The notes below the pieces were generated by a model. It ran no database searches. It was not told where the DNA came from and saw only the letters and a program-made list of their open reading frames with translations. 64,000 nt of DNA. Source: Azadirachta indica. Taxonomy: Eukaryota > Streptophyta > Magnoliopsida > Sapindales > Meliaceae. The stretch lies in assembly GCA_022749755.1 (NCBI GenBank), contig CM040445.1, forward strand, positions 9,879,182 to 9,943,181, read 5' to 3'. The position numbers and the translations under genes were made by a program. Of this stretch, positions 1 to 11,315 are shown piece after piece (the first letter of the stretch is position 1; each line of letters starts with the position of its first letter).

Positions 1-1114
1 GTAAAATGATTTAAGATATTTGACTAGTGTAGTGGTATAAGTACATGATATTTATTACTTAAGTTCAAAATTCCAAATTCTAATTATGATTCGTAAGATG
101 AATTACCTTCTAAAAAAATAGTTGGTTAAGACCAATTACTTCTTTTTCACAACATAAAGTCAAAAGATGAAAATAATCCTAGTAATGAAATTAAATTCTT
201 TAAGGAGTGAGTAGACTAACGAGTTGAAGAATATATTAATGTCTTTATTTTGAGGACAATGACAATTAGAACTAAGTCTATTTCACATCATTGTTTGCAG
301 TTAGTATTACACAACAAACATGTTATAACGGCACATATACAAGAAGAAAAAATTTACTACTTTGTATCACAATCAATTAGCGTTAACTATCCCTTTACAA
401 TAATCATATTGTCCCTAGTTGAAAGTCAAGTATGGTCACTGCTAGAAATTTGATCATTGCTGATACTAGAGTCCTGATACTTGGGCTGAGTACCAAGAGA
501 AGTCGATAGAATGAAATTTTTCCTGCGAATGATAGAAGTGTATTACCATTTGTTAATAATGTTAGATACAAGATTTATAGTTTATTGATTCTTAAGCATC
601 ACCTAGCAAAACAACGTCATTTTTGTGTATAAAAAAATGGTAAAACAAAGTCGTTTCAAGAGTAATTTTTTTAAATTATTTAAAATAAAAAAAGAAAAAG
701 AAAAATGAAATTACATAGTTTTATTGGAGCCAAATATTTGGCTCTAACTTTTACCCCTTAACAAAATTTTGGCCAAAATATTCCTTATCACTCATAATCC
801 ACACTTCAACAAAATATGTTTGTCCCTAGCATCTAAACTCAAACTACAAATTTGACTGTTACCATTTGGCCCCTTTGAATAGCTCGATGTGGCCTGTGCT
901 GGTCACATAGGCTAGTAGCTTAAGGACGATGGTTTGACCCCGAATAATGCTGGGACAGGTAACCTTCCTTATCTAACCTATTTTCCTTTCTTTTTTTGTT
1001 TCTTTTCACTTTTATAAATAAATAAAATGGGAACAGTTGTACTAGCTTAGATCTAAATTTGTGAATTTAAAAGTTGATTGAATCATTGTTTGATGATGTT
1101 GACTTTTGAACTCT
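1..1114. other. Non-coding flank left of the Mutator-like element
   Basis: No reading frame here resembles a known protein; the longest is under 70 codons and looks random. The sequence is AT-rich. A short stretch at about 20-75 has weak likeness to tRNA-type promoter boxes (a GTGGTATAAG word and, about 30 bases later, AGTTCAAAATTCC), but not enough to call a SINE. The 9-bp duplication made by the adjacent Mutator-like element lies at the right edge. Confidence 0.6.
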
Positions 1115-1123
1115 TTAATTTTC
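1115..1123. repeat. 9-bp target site duplication, left copy
   Basis: TTAATTTTC directly before the left terminal inverted repeat; an identical copy follows the right terminal repeat at 9327-9335. Confidence 0.92.
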
Positions 1124-1236
1124 GGGTTTTATCCCGAAAATGCCCATGTTTGCATCTGAAATTTCAAAAATATCCTCCTCCATAATTTTCAATAAAAAAT
1201 GCCCTAATTTTCCTCATTCAGAGCAAAATACCCATG
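1124..1236 (+). repeat. MULE left terminal inverted repeat
   Basis: Begins GGGTTTTATCCCGAAAATGC and aligns with the reverse complement of 9213-9326 with scattered mismatches. The two ends are clearly diverged, consistent with an old insertion. Confidence 0.88.
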
Positions 1237-2122
1237 TTTTGTGAAATAAAATTGAAGTACCTATTTCATTTTGTTTTGAGCACTCTTTGTAACCATACCT
1301 TCGAGCATTTTGGTTAACATTCGAGCACCTATCGTCAATTTGTTTCAATTTGTGGCACCAATTTGACGTCAAATCTTTGATTGTGGCAACAACAGGTTAG
1401 GTTTCTTTATAATTTGGAGAGACTTATGTTTTAGGCATGGTTAGAGTGTTAGAGTCAGTTACTTAAAGCGTTTATTGTGTTGAAATGGATGTTTGGTGGT
1501 TACATGGAAGTTTGTTGATGGTTTATATTTGATTGGATAGTGTCTTTGATGACAATTGCAGAACCTTTGAGCAAGTTCCCGCTTGATAGTTTCGGACATG
1601 AAGGGCAACTTGAATTTGCAAACAAGAACACCTTTGCGCATGAACTTGCTCTTAGGTGTTAGTGTTGACTTGAGCTTCATGCTTGAACGATACATTTCGA
1701 GCATGATAGCACCTTTGAGCATTTAGCTTGATCGAACTCGAAGGGCTTGCTCAAAATTGCAAGAATGTTTATGCTTGAAACCATTAGTTTCGAGCATGAG
1801 GATTGTTATAGTTTCGAGTAAGAACTCATAAATACCTTGAAGCGTGTAGTTTCAAGTGCCAATATAACTATTTTAATTGAGGAAAATAACTAAGAATGCC
1901 TCAGTATTGATTAATTGATTGATATATATTTAAATTTGCATATGTATTAAAATAATTAATTGATTGATTTTCTGTTATTTCTCCTGTTTTGATTAATTGA
2001 TATATATTTAAATTTATTTATGTATTAAAATAAATAAATAAACAATTGATTTTATGTAATTGATTTTTAGATGTATTGATACGTAAAATCAAACGTAAAT
2101 ATGTCTATTAAATACTGATGAA

Positions 2123-5100
2123 TTGATACTTGTCATGCTTGTAGACGATATGGTGACAGTATTCAGAACCTTGAAGACGAAGAAGAAGGACCACTTTGAT
2201 GCTGTGGTGACTTCATTGTCTCATGTTCTTAATATTAGGGTGATCCGGGAGAAGCTCATAGTGAGACAGCAACGATTGTTCAAACGGACTTGCTTGGGCC
2301 ATTTATCGGTCATTGAACCAGATCTATCAAGTTTTGGGACCTTGTTCACCTTATGATTATACACAAGGTTAAGATTGAGAGCAATGAGCATGAGCTGTGG
2401 TATGTTGTCAGAGGCACAACCATAAGGTTTTCCCAAAATGAGTTCGCGTTGATCATAGGTTTGAGGTTTAAACCATTTCCTGAGGTTGTTTTAGAGAGTG
2501 ATCGACTCAAGAACAAAAATTTTAGAGGATTTACTTCCATTCCACTATACAGGATAAAATAGGTTTACGAGAGAATGGACCTGAGTCAAATACCATATAA
2601 TGATGCAGTTAAGCTGTCATTGTACTACCTAATCAAGCTCATACTGATGGGCCAGGATAGTAGATACATTTTTAAGACTTGGTTGTTGCAAATTACAGAT
2701 GATCTTAATAAGTTTGATTGGTTTCCAAGGGGCTTTTTGGCCTCGTTATACACCTATCGGTGTTTGAATTGTATTATGAAAGGGTAGGTAGCCTACTTTA
2801 AAAGAAGTCGGCAGAGGCAAAAGCTAAGGGGAAGACACATGTTAATCGATACAACTTAAAGGGTTTTCTGATAGCCTTTCAATTATTGTGGTGTTCTTTG
2901 TGCTTAGTGAATTGCTTATTTCTATTTTAAGATATATTTTAATTGTCATGCTTAAATTGATCTACTTATATTGTTTTGTAGGGGTGGATGTATGAGACCA
3001 TATCCACTAGGATTTTAGAGTTTGGGATACGTATTGGTGACCGGCTACCACGTATGTTGAGGTGGCATTCAAAATCTAAGAATGTTTATACGAAAGACTT
3101 CAAGACATATATTCAAGCCAAAAGTAGTAAGTATATTTGACATATGTTATTATTATTATTATTAATTTGTACATGAACATTCTGTGATTTTTGGGTTCAA
3201 AGTACTGTTACCTTGAAATGACTGGATGTTAACTATGGTATAGGCCCTTATTGTGTTGCATTAGTTACAGCCTATGGCGAAGGAGCGGGCACTGTTGTAT
3301 AGTGGTCATGTGTTGGAGGTGACTAGAGATGCATTGTTTGTCGATACACCCATAGGAGATGATGATGTTAAGCTTGGGCCGCAAGATGCCCTTGATGATA
3401 CTGATGCACCTAATGTGAATGGCGTTGAGCCCTATGATGCCTATATTGCAGACTTTTGCACGTCTGTCGCATATGATGTGGTCACCACTGGGCATCTTTG
3501 CTATCTCTAGAGAGAGGAAAAGGTATGGTATATTCTTAAAAATTTGATCACCTCCATTATAAAAGCATTAGTAGCATATTCCTCTTTACTTATTATACTT
3601 ATATTGTTTTATATTAACCTTGCAACGTGCATGGTCTCGTCGTGCCTAGTGACGGTTAGAGGCATGTTATATCTAGTGACGGTTAGAGGCACGACTTGAG
3701 TTCTTGGTCAATCAGAAGGAGGATCGCTTCACAGATCATGATTCACCAATATATGATGACATCTACACCTAGGCTCTGCAAATACTAGAGCTCCATTTGG
3801 TTAGGATATTGCAGTGTAGTTACGCTTGTTGTGTGCTGATTTTGACGCTTTTAGCCATAGGTAGGATAGAGCTGCGTAGCAGCACCAAGATGCACTGCTC
3901 AAGTTGATTGAGAATGTTCATGGTTTACTATGCCCTGAGTCATATATTTGATTGTCAGAGGCAGAGTTATCGATTTTGAAATCAAACTTGCATAAGCTGT
4001 TGTGTGAAAGATATTATATATGGCATTACATTGTGACTATTACTATGTTATTTGTTTAGTTGATGATAAGAAAACATGTATTGAAGATGTTTGGGGTGTG
4101 GTTTTGGGTGCCCGAGGCCTCATTATTATTTAAGTGATTTTCAAAATGTCGAATTTATAGAGGGAACTCTATCCTTTTTTTCTTAAGATTGAACCTCTAA
4201 ACTTGCATTTTTTAATTTTTAGATCCATACTCATAAGGATTCGAGTGTCCGCATTATTCCTATACCTCTATTGGGTGTGAATAGCCGCTTCGGGCGCATG
4301 TATACGAAGTCCCAGCCTTCTCAGATTTTGTATACTAACTTTTTACAAAGGCGTAAATTGCCGAGGACGATGGTTAGGCCCATTACGGCCTTTAATATCA
4401 AATTCGCCCTCATATGCTAGTCCTCGATGAGCTTTATGCACCATTTCTACGTTGGATATCTACTCTGGGGGTATGCATCGAGGCCGAGACCATTACAATT
4501 ACTCTAAGTTGGCTTCACATTGTTTCTGAGAACGGTCATTGGCTTGAAAATAGTTTAAGTTGATCTACCATATACATATGTTTTATTGGAAATTTAATTT
4601 AATTTGAATTTTAGTTTGCACGTGAAATTTGACTAACGACATTATTTTGTCTTCCCTCACGTGTGATTGTCGTAACATGTTACAGAGTATATGGATATGC
4701 TAGCGCATTGTCAGTTGGTTTGCAAGGACTGGGTTTCACAACATTAGACTGTAGTCTCCCTACTTTTAATGGTGAGTAATAAATGCCTCCAATTTAATTG
4801 TTTCCATTCTATCCACCGTTTGCTTATTAATTACTTTACTATTTTCTTTAGACTCTACTCTGATCGGCGTATAATGGGTAATTGATAAGTGTCTTAGGTA
4901 AAGGGACCTTCTACCCCACCAATGACGTTGAGTCGTATGCGATGGGTAGGAAGAGTCATCTGCATAGGACTAGGTTTTAGTTGACGTTGTTTACATGCAC
5001 ATACATGTTTGTGGTGATCATTGAGTGGCTGCCAAGATTTATTTAGGCTAGAGGGAGATCTTCATCTATGATTTTGCCCCTATTGTGCACTTAAATGTTG

Positions 5101-5280
5101 AGAGGGACAATGCCCTTCAGCCATTATGTTGTTTGTTGTCCTATCTACTAGATCAAATGGGTTCTTATGACTACTAGAGTGATGTTGACGATAGCTTGAC
5201 CTAAATACTTACCTTCAGCTGACCTAAGACATCCTTCGTCAAGCACCGGATTCTGAAGACTATAGGATATTTACATGTAT
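2123..5280 (+). pseudogene. Ulp1-like cysteine peptidase with DUF1985 domain, MULE passenger
   Basis: A decayed gene of the plant transposon-borne Ulp1 family, whose cellular relatives are SUMO proteases. The N-terminal part (about 2220-2790) reads as the DUF1985 domain: a frame with LFKRTCLGHLS, a frameshift near 2330, then ELWYVVRGTTIRFSQNEFAL, and a further block from 2575. An acidic linker lies at 3274-3510. The peptidase region is at about 4230-5250: the frame at 4990-5090 has GDH followed by a stop where HWV is expected, then IYD, giving the His (codon 5019-5021) and Asp (5070-5072) of the Ulp1 triad. The stop at 5022-5024 is explained by a TGG to TGA change. I did not find the catalytic Cys block in a readable frame. 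Several introns are likely. It faces the transposase gene tail to tail. Confidence 0.75.
3650..3697 (+). repeat. Short tandem duplication, about 27-bp unit
   Basis: The word CTAGTGACGGTTAGAGGCA occurs twice in direct succession, separated by a few bases, within the decayed Ulp1-like gene. It is probably replication slippage after the gene had stopped being constrained. Confidence 0.7.
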
Positions 5281-5586
5281 GTTTATACATTATCTACAAT
5301 TGGGCATTCCGTTTGATTTTAGGTCGAATGATGGACCTAGTTTAAGGTTAGGGGTTGTGGTTGAACTGTGGGTGGGACAATTATTATAGTCTTTGACTTA
5401 TATTGGAATTTTTCTACATGTATATACATGTATGTTTACTTATGTTTTATCAGTGCTATTTATTGTCATGGTTTTGTATGTGATTTGTTTTTCCTAACAA
5501 CGACCCATCTCATCGTTGTTTAACATATAAATATGACGTACTTAACATTAAAATACAATTTCTACCAACATGAATGATCTTACCTG

Positions 5587-5710
5587 TGGATGTGAACAAC
5601 CATTATTAAAAATGTTTTAAAAGATTAACAATATTGAATTTCAATTTTCTCCTCGTGTAGATTACACCTCATCTAATGGGATGTGAACAAGCATTATTAA
5701 AAATGGCCCT
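5587..5710 (+). repeat. Two direct copies of a 27-bp word, 94 bp apart
   Basis: GGATGTGAACAACCATTATT, continuing into AAAAATG, at about 5588 recurs at about 5682 with one base changed. It lies between the two convergent MULE genes. Confidence 0.7.
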
Positions 5711-5754
5711 TTAAGTTTTATTTGTTTTTCCCTATAAATGTGTACGGCTGCTAC

Positions 5755-5925
5755 TTTGTGGTTTGCTCGAAACCATGGCTTCGAGCGAGATACTTCAAAG
5801 CCATTTTCGAGTAACCAGCTCAACACTCAACTTTCGGGCAAGTTACTTGAAAGTGATTTCGAGTAACTTGCAAACAAGAGTTTTTCTATACTTAAGACTG
5901 TAGTTTCGAGTTTTCCAGTAACTTT
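5755..5925. repeat. Cluster of TTTCGAG motifs between the two MULE genes
   Basis: Within about 170 bp the words TTCGAG, CTCGAAA and TTTCGAG occur at least six times, mostly followed by TAACT, GCGAG or TTTTC. The same word is dense near the left end (about 1290-1860) and near the right end (about 8865-8945) of the same element and is not similarly dense elsewhere in the window. The clustering is seen directly; a role such as transposase binding is inference. Confidence 0.6.
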
Positions 5926-6129
5926 GCCAAAATCATGAAAGTTATGCATTTATCATAAGACACCTAAACACTGCAAATATAATTGGACAATCCAAATACA
6001 TTAATTGTACAAAAACTGTTTTTCGAAATTATGTAAACATAGTATTTAAATATCAAAAATAGTGATCCATACAATTAAACAATCAATAACAATACAAATC
6101 GATGAAAATAAAAAACAATGAAGAATAAG

Positions 6130-8260
6130 CTACAGTCACTTGGCCAGGTTGAGGGGGATATGATTCCTGTATATGTCACTATTGTGCCCCCCTTGTAGAC
6201 GATGACTGCACCTCCTCGTAATTATATCTTCTCTGACAGATGGAATACCCTGTATCCTTAGATAGCCAGCGGACAATGTTGTCTTTGTGGCTTGACAATA
6301 CATTCCTTGACCTTAGATGGAACCATTCAGTCAACGTCATGGCCTAGAGGGTGAGGCTCCACGTATGCAGCCACATACACGTCGGTGGTGTAGTAGTGTG
6401 AGCACAAGGAATTATGTGAATGCCAAATGTGTCCACAAGCAGCTATAGCATAAGAACAACGTAATTGTTGAATATCAAAGTATTTGCAATTGCATTTCTT
6501 CTCTCGTATATTGAACAATCTCAACGTTGTCATGGTCTTTTACCTCGAACTCGAATTATGCACAAACATGGTTTGCGACAACTTCATTTGTTCATCAACT
6601 TTTACTTGCACGGTCTCTGTCAAGTAGCTGTTTCTCACAGTAGCCAACTCTTTACGTCCATAAAACCACCTTTGCACCAATGACCATATGTAGTTAGTTA
6701 AAGCAGTAATTTAGAGAGACCGAAGGTGTCTTAATAGAGAGTTCATACTCTTAGCAATATTTGTAGTTTGCATGTTGTACCATCTTGAGAAAAAGCATGA
6801 CCTCACCTATATGTCGAGCCCCCTATCATCTTCCAAGCATTTTGCTATCGCAGGATGGATTATTCACAAATTGTCCATATTTTGCTTGAAATTACTAACT
6901 TGATTGGCATCTGTAGCTTTGAAATATTGAGCAATGAATGTGTAGTTTCTGTTGCCTCATCTTATACTTTGCCTTTAAATTTTTGGATATGTGATAAGTA
7001 CAAAATTTGTGAGTTACTTTAAGAAATATTATATTGATTCTGTTATGTATGCTAATGTGTCGATGTGAAATGAAAACTGAATTCTCTATCGGCCTAATGG
7101 CTCCGTGTAACTTCAAGAAAAACCACTCCTACGATATATCATTTTCAGAATTAACAACATCAAAAGCTAGGAAATATTTACCCATTCTTGTCTTATGCTC
7201 TGGCTATAATCAATATTTTTCGGTATTTGCCTTTCAGAAATACATCGTCAACAGCAATAGCAGGATGAATGACATTGCAAAATCCTCGAATACATGACCT
7301 TAGGGCTACAAAAAAGTATAAGAAGTGGACATTTCCATCAGTTTCAATCATCTTTATTGATCTTGGATTTTTCTGCTCTAACACATGATAATACATGGAG
7401 AGCCCTTTGAACGATAGAATTGGATTTTCGCATAAGATCTTCAATGCTTCTTCTTGCTAGGTCATGTCTTCGCGTACGATACATGAACCCTGTATTTGCT
7501 TTGAATATTGTCACGAATAATTTTCGGGGTGTAAATCCAACTAGTATTTTGAAAGTTGTCTTTTATAAGCCGACCAATCAATAGATTGCTTGCTTGTTGG
7601 TACCTATATTGCAACTACTCATTTAAACAAGTATATAACTTTAAAGAAGGTATCACCTTTGTTCTTAATGGTATGGACTCGCCATTTACAATCCTCCATG
7701 ATATACTTTGCTTTAAAATGAGAGGTATCTGACTTGAAAACCTTGAACTGAAAGTGATTCTTCGGTGCCATCAATACTAATCAGTCTTGCAATTCTTGTT
7801 TCATAGTATCAATTTGTCCAACATATACATCTTTAACTTTGAAACTTGAACATGCATTACTTGCTATGGTCATAGACAGTAAAATGAGAGGCAATGATCG
7901 GATATATTGATTTGCTTCTAATAGACAAGGCATTGAGCTTCTTTTGTTACACATTCCCCTATGGACATCTTTTGTTCCCTCTGGTTTGTAATCATCTGCC
8001 ATGTTCCTACCTTCCCATTGATTTTAGAAGTTTATGGCATCGAACTATGATTGATTCGCATGGAACTTTTGTGCTTGTCCTTCTTCACAGTGGGGAGGAG
8101 AATAATCTTTATCAATAGTGGTTGCATCATCATCAAGGCAGGCTACGTAAGGCTTAGGAATCGGTGGAGAGTTACGTGCTTGTGTCAGTGGATAGGGTCG
8201 TTCTTCAAACCTTGAAGCTGTGTAATTGCATTGACTATTGAACTGAAACGGTGTTGGCAT
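6130..8260 (-). pseudogene. Mutator-like transposase (MuDR type), broken
   Basis: Cut-and-paste transposase of the MULE family. Reading down the minus strand: an N-terminal FAR1/MuDR-like DNA-binding region near 7830-7640 (YVGQIDTMKQELQD, then a frame with KNHFQFKVFKSD); the DDE core, with FVALRSCIRGFCNVIHPAIA followed by VDDVFLKGKY at about 7330-7200; then VFISHRHISI near 7050 and FCTYHISKN near 7000; and a SWIM zinc finger with CNCKYF...RCSYA at 6494-6447. Stops and frameshifts separate these blocks. In the second catalytic block the family Asp (SDRH) is His here (codon 7063-7065), and the last SWIM ligand His is Tyr (6450-6452). It is therefore inactive on two independent grounds. The C-terminal tail continues to about 6130. 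Confidence 0.85.
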
Positions 8261-9212
8261 TGCTGGAACAACATCGCTTACTTAATTACTTTCCCTTGAT
8301 GATCTGAATGGGGGTTACAGCAGTAGGTACATTAATAGTTGGATGGTCGGAACCGTGTAGACTTGAATGTGGTGTGTCGCCAACCTTCTCTACGATAAGA
8401 TACAAGTAACACTAACTCCTCACGCTAATATACTGTGCATTATTGACATGAATAAAGGCATGAAAAGTGGATTATGTATTAATCATTGCTGCCTTTGTTG
8501 GAGGCACCGCTAACACTTGTGCACAATCAATAAAGATTGCTCTCGCTACGATCCTACACTCGGCTAGATTAATCCCATGTGCAGCGTATAACATCTCCAT
8601 AAATTGTTCATATCCAATATTTGCATCAACACAAAGGGCATTACTTCTCCACCAATGTAAATGTCACAAACTTTTGAAGACCGATCCCATAAACCTCCAA
8701 ACCGAGTAATAATCATAAACTGTCCAGCCATAATTGTAATAAAATCCCAAAAATAATAGTGCTAGTTCATTGCATCATAAAAAAAAAATAATTTCTTAAT
8801 AGTGGGATTTGGTTAATTGGATAAGGTGAGAATTTCACCTTATTAGAAACTCATCGCCTTACTCGTAACTTAAGTTTCGAGTAAAGCATGAGTAAAAAGA
8901 AATTTCACCTTACTCATGCTTTACTCAATAGTTTGCTTCGAGAAAACTGTTCAAAACAAACTTTCAAGTTAGATTTTTAAGCACGATAGAACAGGTCGGA
9001 TTCAAACTCTGCAAAACGTTATTGTTGAGGGAGATCAACTGTCAAATATATTTATTTGAAATAAAGGTTGTGAATTGAATCAATAATATTTTACTACCAA
9101 GAATTAATTGAAACTAATACATATTAAGTAACATTATGATTTGGTCGATCGAAGAAGAAGAAAAAAGAAGAAGTAGAAAACATCGAAAGCTATTTGTGTT
9201 TTAATTGTGTTG

Positions 9213-9326
9213 GCATGGGGCATTTTTGTCTGAAATGGATGAAAATGAGCATGTTTGATTAAAAGTTTTAGAGGAGAGCATTTTTGAATTTTCGGAGGCA
9301 AATAAGGGCATTTTTGGTTATTTTGC
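9213..9326 (-). repeat. MULE right terminal inverted repeat
   Basis: The reverse complement begins GCAAAATAACCAAAAATGCC and matches the left end for about 113 bp, including the blocks AATTCAAAAATGCTCTCCTC and CAAAAATGCCCCATG. Confidence 0.88.
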
Positions 9327-9335
9327 TTAATTTTC
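9327..9335. repeat. 9-bp target site duplication, right copy
   Basis: TTAATTTTC directly after the right terminal inverted repeat, identical to 1115-1123. The pair fixes the element borders to the base. Confidence 0.92.
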
Positions 9336-11243
9336 TATTTTTCCTTTTAGGGAGCACGAATTTTCTTATAATAGCTGTGTCGGCTCTGTTGTAAAGGACA
9401 TGGCATTTTTTACAGGTAAATGAATCTTGCATTTCGCTTCGGGTTTTTCATCTCGGGTTTGTAGAATTGAGTATGTATACTAAATGTTTGTGTTTTTGCT
9501 TAACAGGGATTTGCTCTTCTTCAGGTTTGTTTTGTTCCTTTGAAGTTCCTTCAATAGATGCTAAGTGCAGGTTAATAAATTATTTCAATAACAAATAAAT
9601 GAGGGTGAAAAAAAAAAACAAAAAAGGCTGGCAAAGGCCGATTTGGGGCAATGTTAGTGGATATCTTTTAGAGGCAAAACAGTTGCCTTGTCTAATTTGG
9701 TGTTTTCTATTCACTTTGATGCTTTGTTAACAGAAATTTTTTGGGCATATCACTTTTTCTATTGATTTTGTTACTGGAATTATTATATTGTTTAAATCAA
9801 ATTTATCCACCCCTTCTCATTGTTGTTTGTCTTTTATTAGGTTGGAAATTCGGCTTTATAATTGGGTTTGTTGGTTTGTTTGTCTTTGAATTAGCAGGCA
9901 AGTGAGCAGTTCTAATTTGTTGTTTTCAGATTTTGACTTATTCTGGTATATTTACCTTGCCAATTTTTATGTTCATGCAGATATGCAATTTTCTTTTTTT
10001 CCCTCTTCTCCATATACGTAGGTGTTTCTCTCGTTGGCCCTGTGATTCACACACCTACGGATATTGAGGGTATGTCTTCCTTGAATCTCTTTAAATGACT
10101 TAAAATGATCAAATGTTGCAGTGTTTGGAACTTAATGAAATTTATAGGGTACTTGCATTGCCAACTTCTATTATGCAACTGCTGTGGCTTTTGTTTGCCT
10201 TCAGGTTTGTTTATATTACCTACTTAATATGCTTGATAGCATTAAATATTTCATTAAGAAAATGTGGATTAGAAAAATAATAGCTTTTTTTTTTACATAA
10301 AGAGTTAATTCTATGGTTAGTCTGAATGGAATAGAGTGATGACAGAGACTGATGAATTAGTCATCACATTAAATATTAAAAAATACAAATTAATGCCTAT
10401 TTTTAGTGCCCTATATATATATATATATATTAACGCACACATATAAAACAATATTATTATTAATTCTATATATCTACCAACCGATGAGCATGTCAAGACA
10501 GATTGCTCTGGTTGATTGAGTCACACCGCAAATCATTGTTAAATAAAAACCATATAGTATAGATATGTATACGCAATTATTTAATATTATTCCATTATTA
10601 ATTTCTTAAAGCAATTAATTCTCTTCAGTACTGTTACTACACCTACATAATATATATATATATATATATAGTGCTTGCTTTCTTGTCCCATGAAAGAGGC
10701 TTCTGGAAAACCATAAATGATAACTTAATTAGAAGAAATTAATGGTCTTGAAACAAGATCTAATGTTTTCCCAAGAATCACAATTAAAGTTTCAATTTGG
10801 TTAAAATTCCTTTTCTCTTGTGGTTCAAAATTTCAGCATCAATGAAATCCATTAATAATAATTACCTTAATGTATGATTATTTGGCTTTCTATTATGCTA
10901 TTAATTATTCCTCATAATCTAACAATTTGTCTTGTGAAATGCACGCATTAACCATTTGTGAGTTTGAGTATTTCGAATGTAACTTTTACTTAATACTTTC
11001 ATATTCTATTTTTATGAAAAATTTCTTCGGTACTCTTTTGACTATTGGATTAAAAGCTGAACAATGTGAAGTGGACATTTAAACAGAGACTTAAAGTAGA
11101 ATTGCTGTGCAGATAATTCCTCAAATATTCGGCCTTTCATCCACACAATCCTTGTATCTGGATCTCACATGTAGCTACAAGCTGATCAGCCTAAATTAAG
11201 GATGCAGACCAAGTCAACTTAACATTTTTAATCACAATTTCAG
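9336..11243. other. Gene-poor stretch between the MULE and the LRR exon
   Basis: No protein match recognised. Two TA dinucleotide runs lie at 10412-10431 and 10650-10670. Several spots look like plant splice acceptors (T-rich then GCAG), so this may be intron or flank of the gene that left the LRR exon just downstream, but I cannot show it. Confidence 0.5.
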
Positions 11244-11315
11244 GGACTTATCAAACAATAAATTGACAGGGCCAGTGCCTGAGTTTCTAGTAGAGCTATA
11301 ATTCCTGACGGTGTT
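11244..11315 (+). pseudogene. Single 72-nt leucine-rich-repeat exon of an LRR receptor kinase
   Basis: A lone exon of exactly 72 bases between a T-rich AG acceptor (11242-11243) and a GTAAG donor (11316 on). It encodes DLSNNKLTGPVPEFLVEL, a stop, then FLTVL. This is one plant-type LRR unit, and one 24-residue repeat per 72-nt exon in this phase is typical of plant LRR receptor kinases, especially the malectin-like LRR-I group. The stop (11299-11301, TAA) sits where CAA (Gln) would fit the family, so it is probably a C-to-T nonsense change. No kinase domain or second convincing LRR exon is seen nearby. A possible 45-nt exon at 11501-11545 has proper splice borders but does not fit the repeat. 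Confidence 0.7.

Larger units (their letters stand above)
1124..9326. mobile_element. Mutator-like element (MULE) with Ulp1-type passenger gene
   Basis: An 8.2-kb DNA transposon with clear ends. The left end (1124-1236) and the reverse complement of the right end (9213-9326) align over about 113 bp, sharing words such as AAAATGCCC and TTCAAAAAT. The element is flanked on both sides by the identical 9-mer TTAATTTTC, and 9 bp is the duplication length typical of Mutator elements. Inside are two convergent decayed genes: a Ulp1/DUF1985 type gene on the plus strand and a MULE transposase on the minus strand. MULEs carrying Ulp1-like genes are known in plants (for example Kaonashi-type elements in Arabidopsis). 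Both genes contain stops and frameshifts, so this copy cannot move itself, though its ends may still be usable by a transposase supplied in trans. Confidence 0.93.

Noticed and set aside
20..75. tRNA-type A and B box-like words, possible SINE
   Set aside because: Only loose matches, no poly(A) tail or target duplication seen.
885..960. GGTTTGACCCC, like a B box, with a tRNA-like surrounding
   Set aside because: No A box at the right distance and no folded tRNA shape could be drawn.
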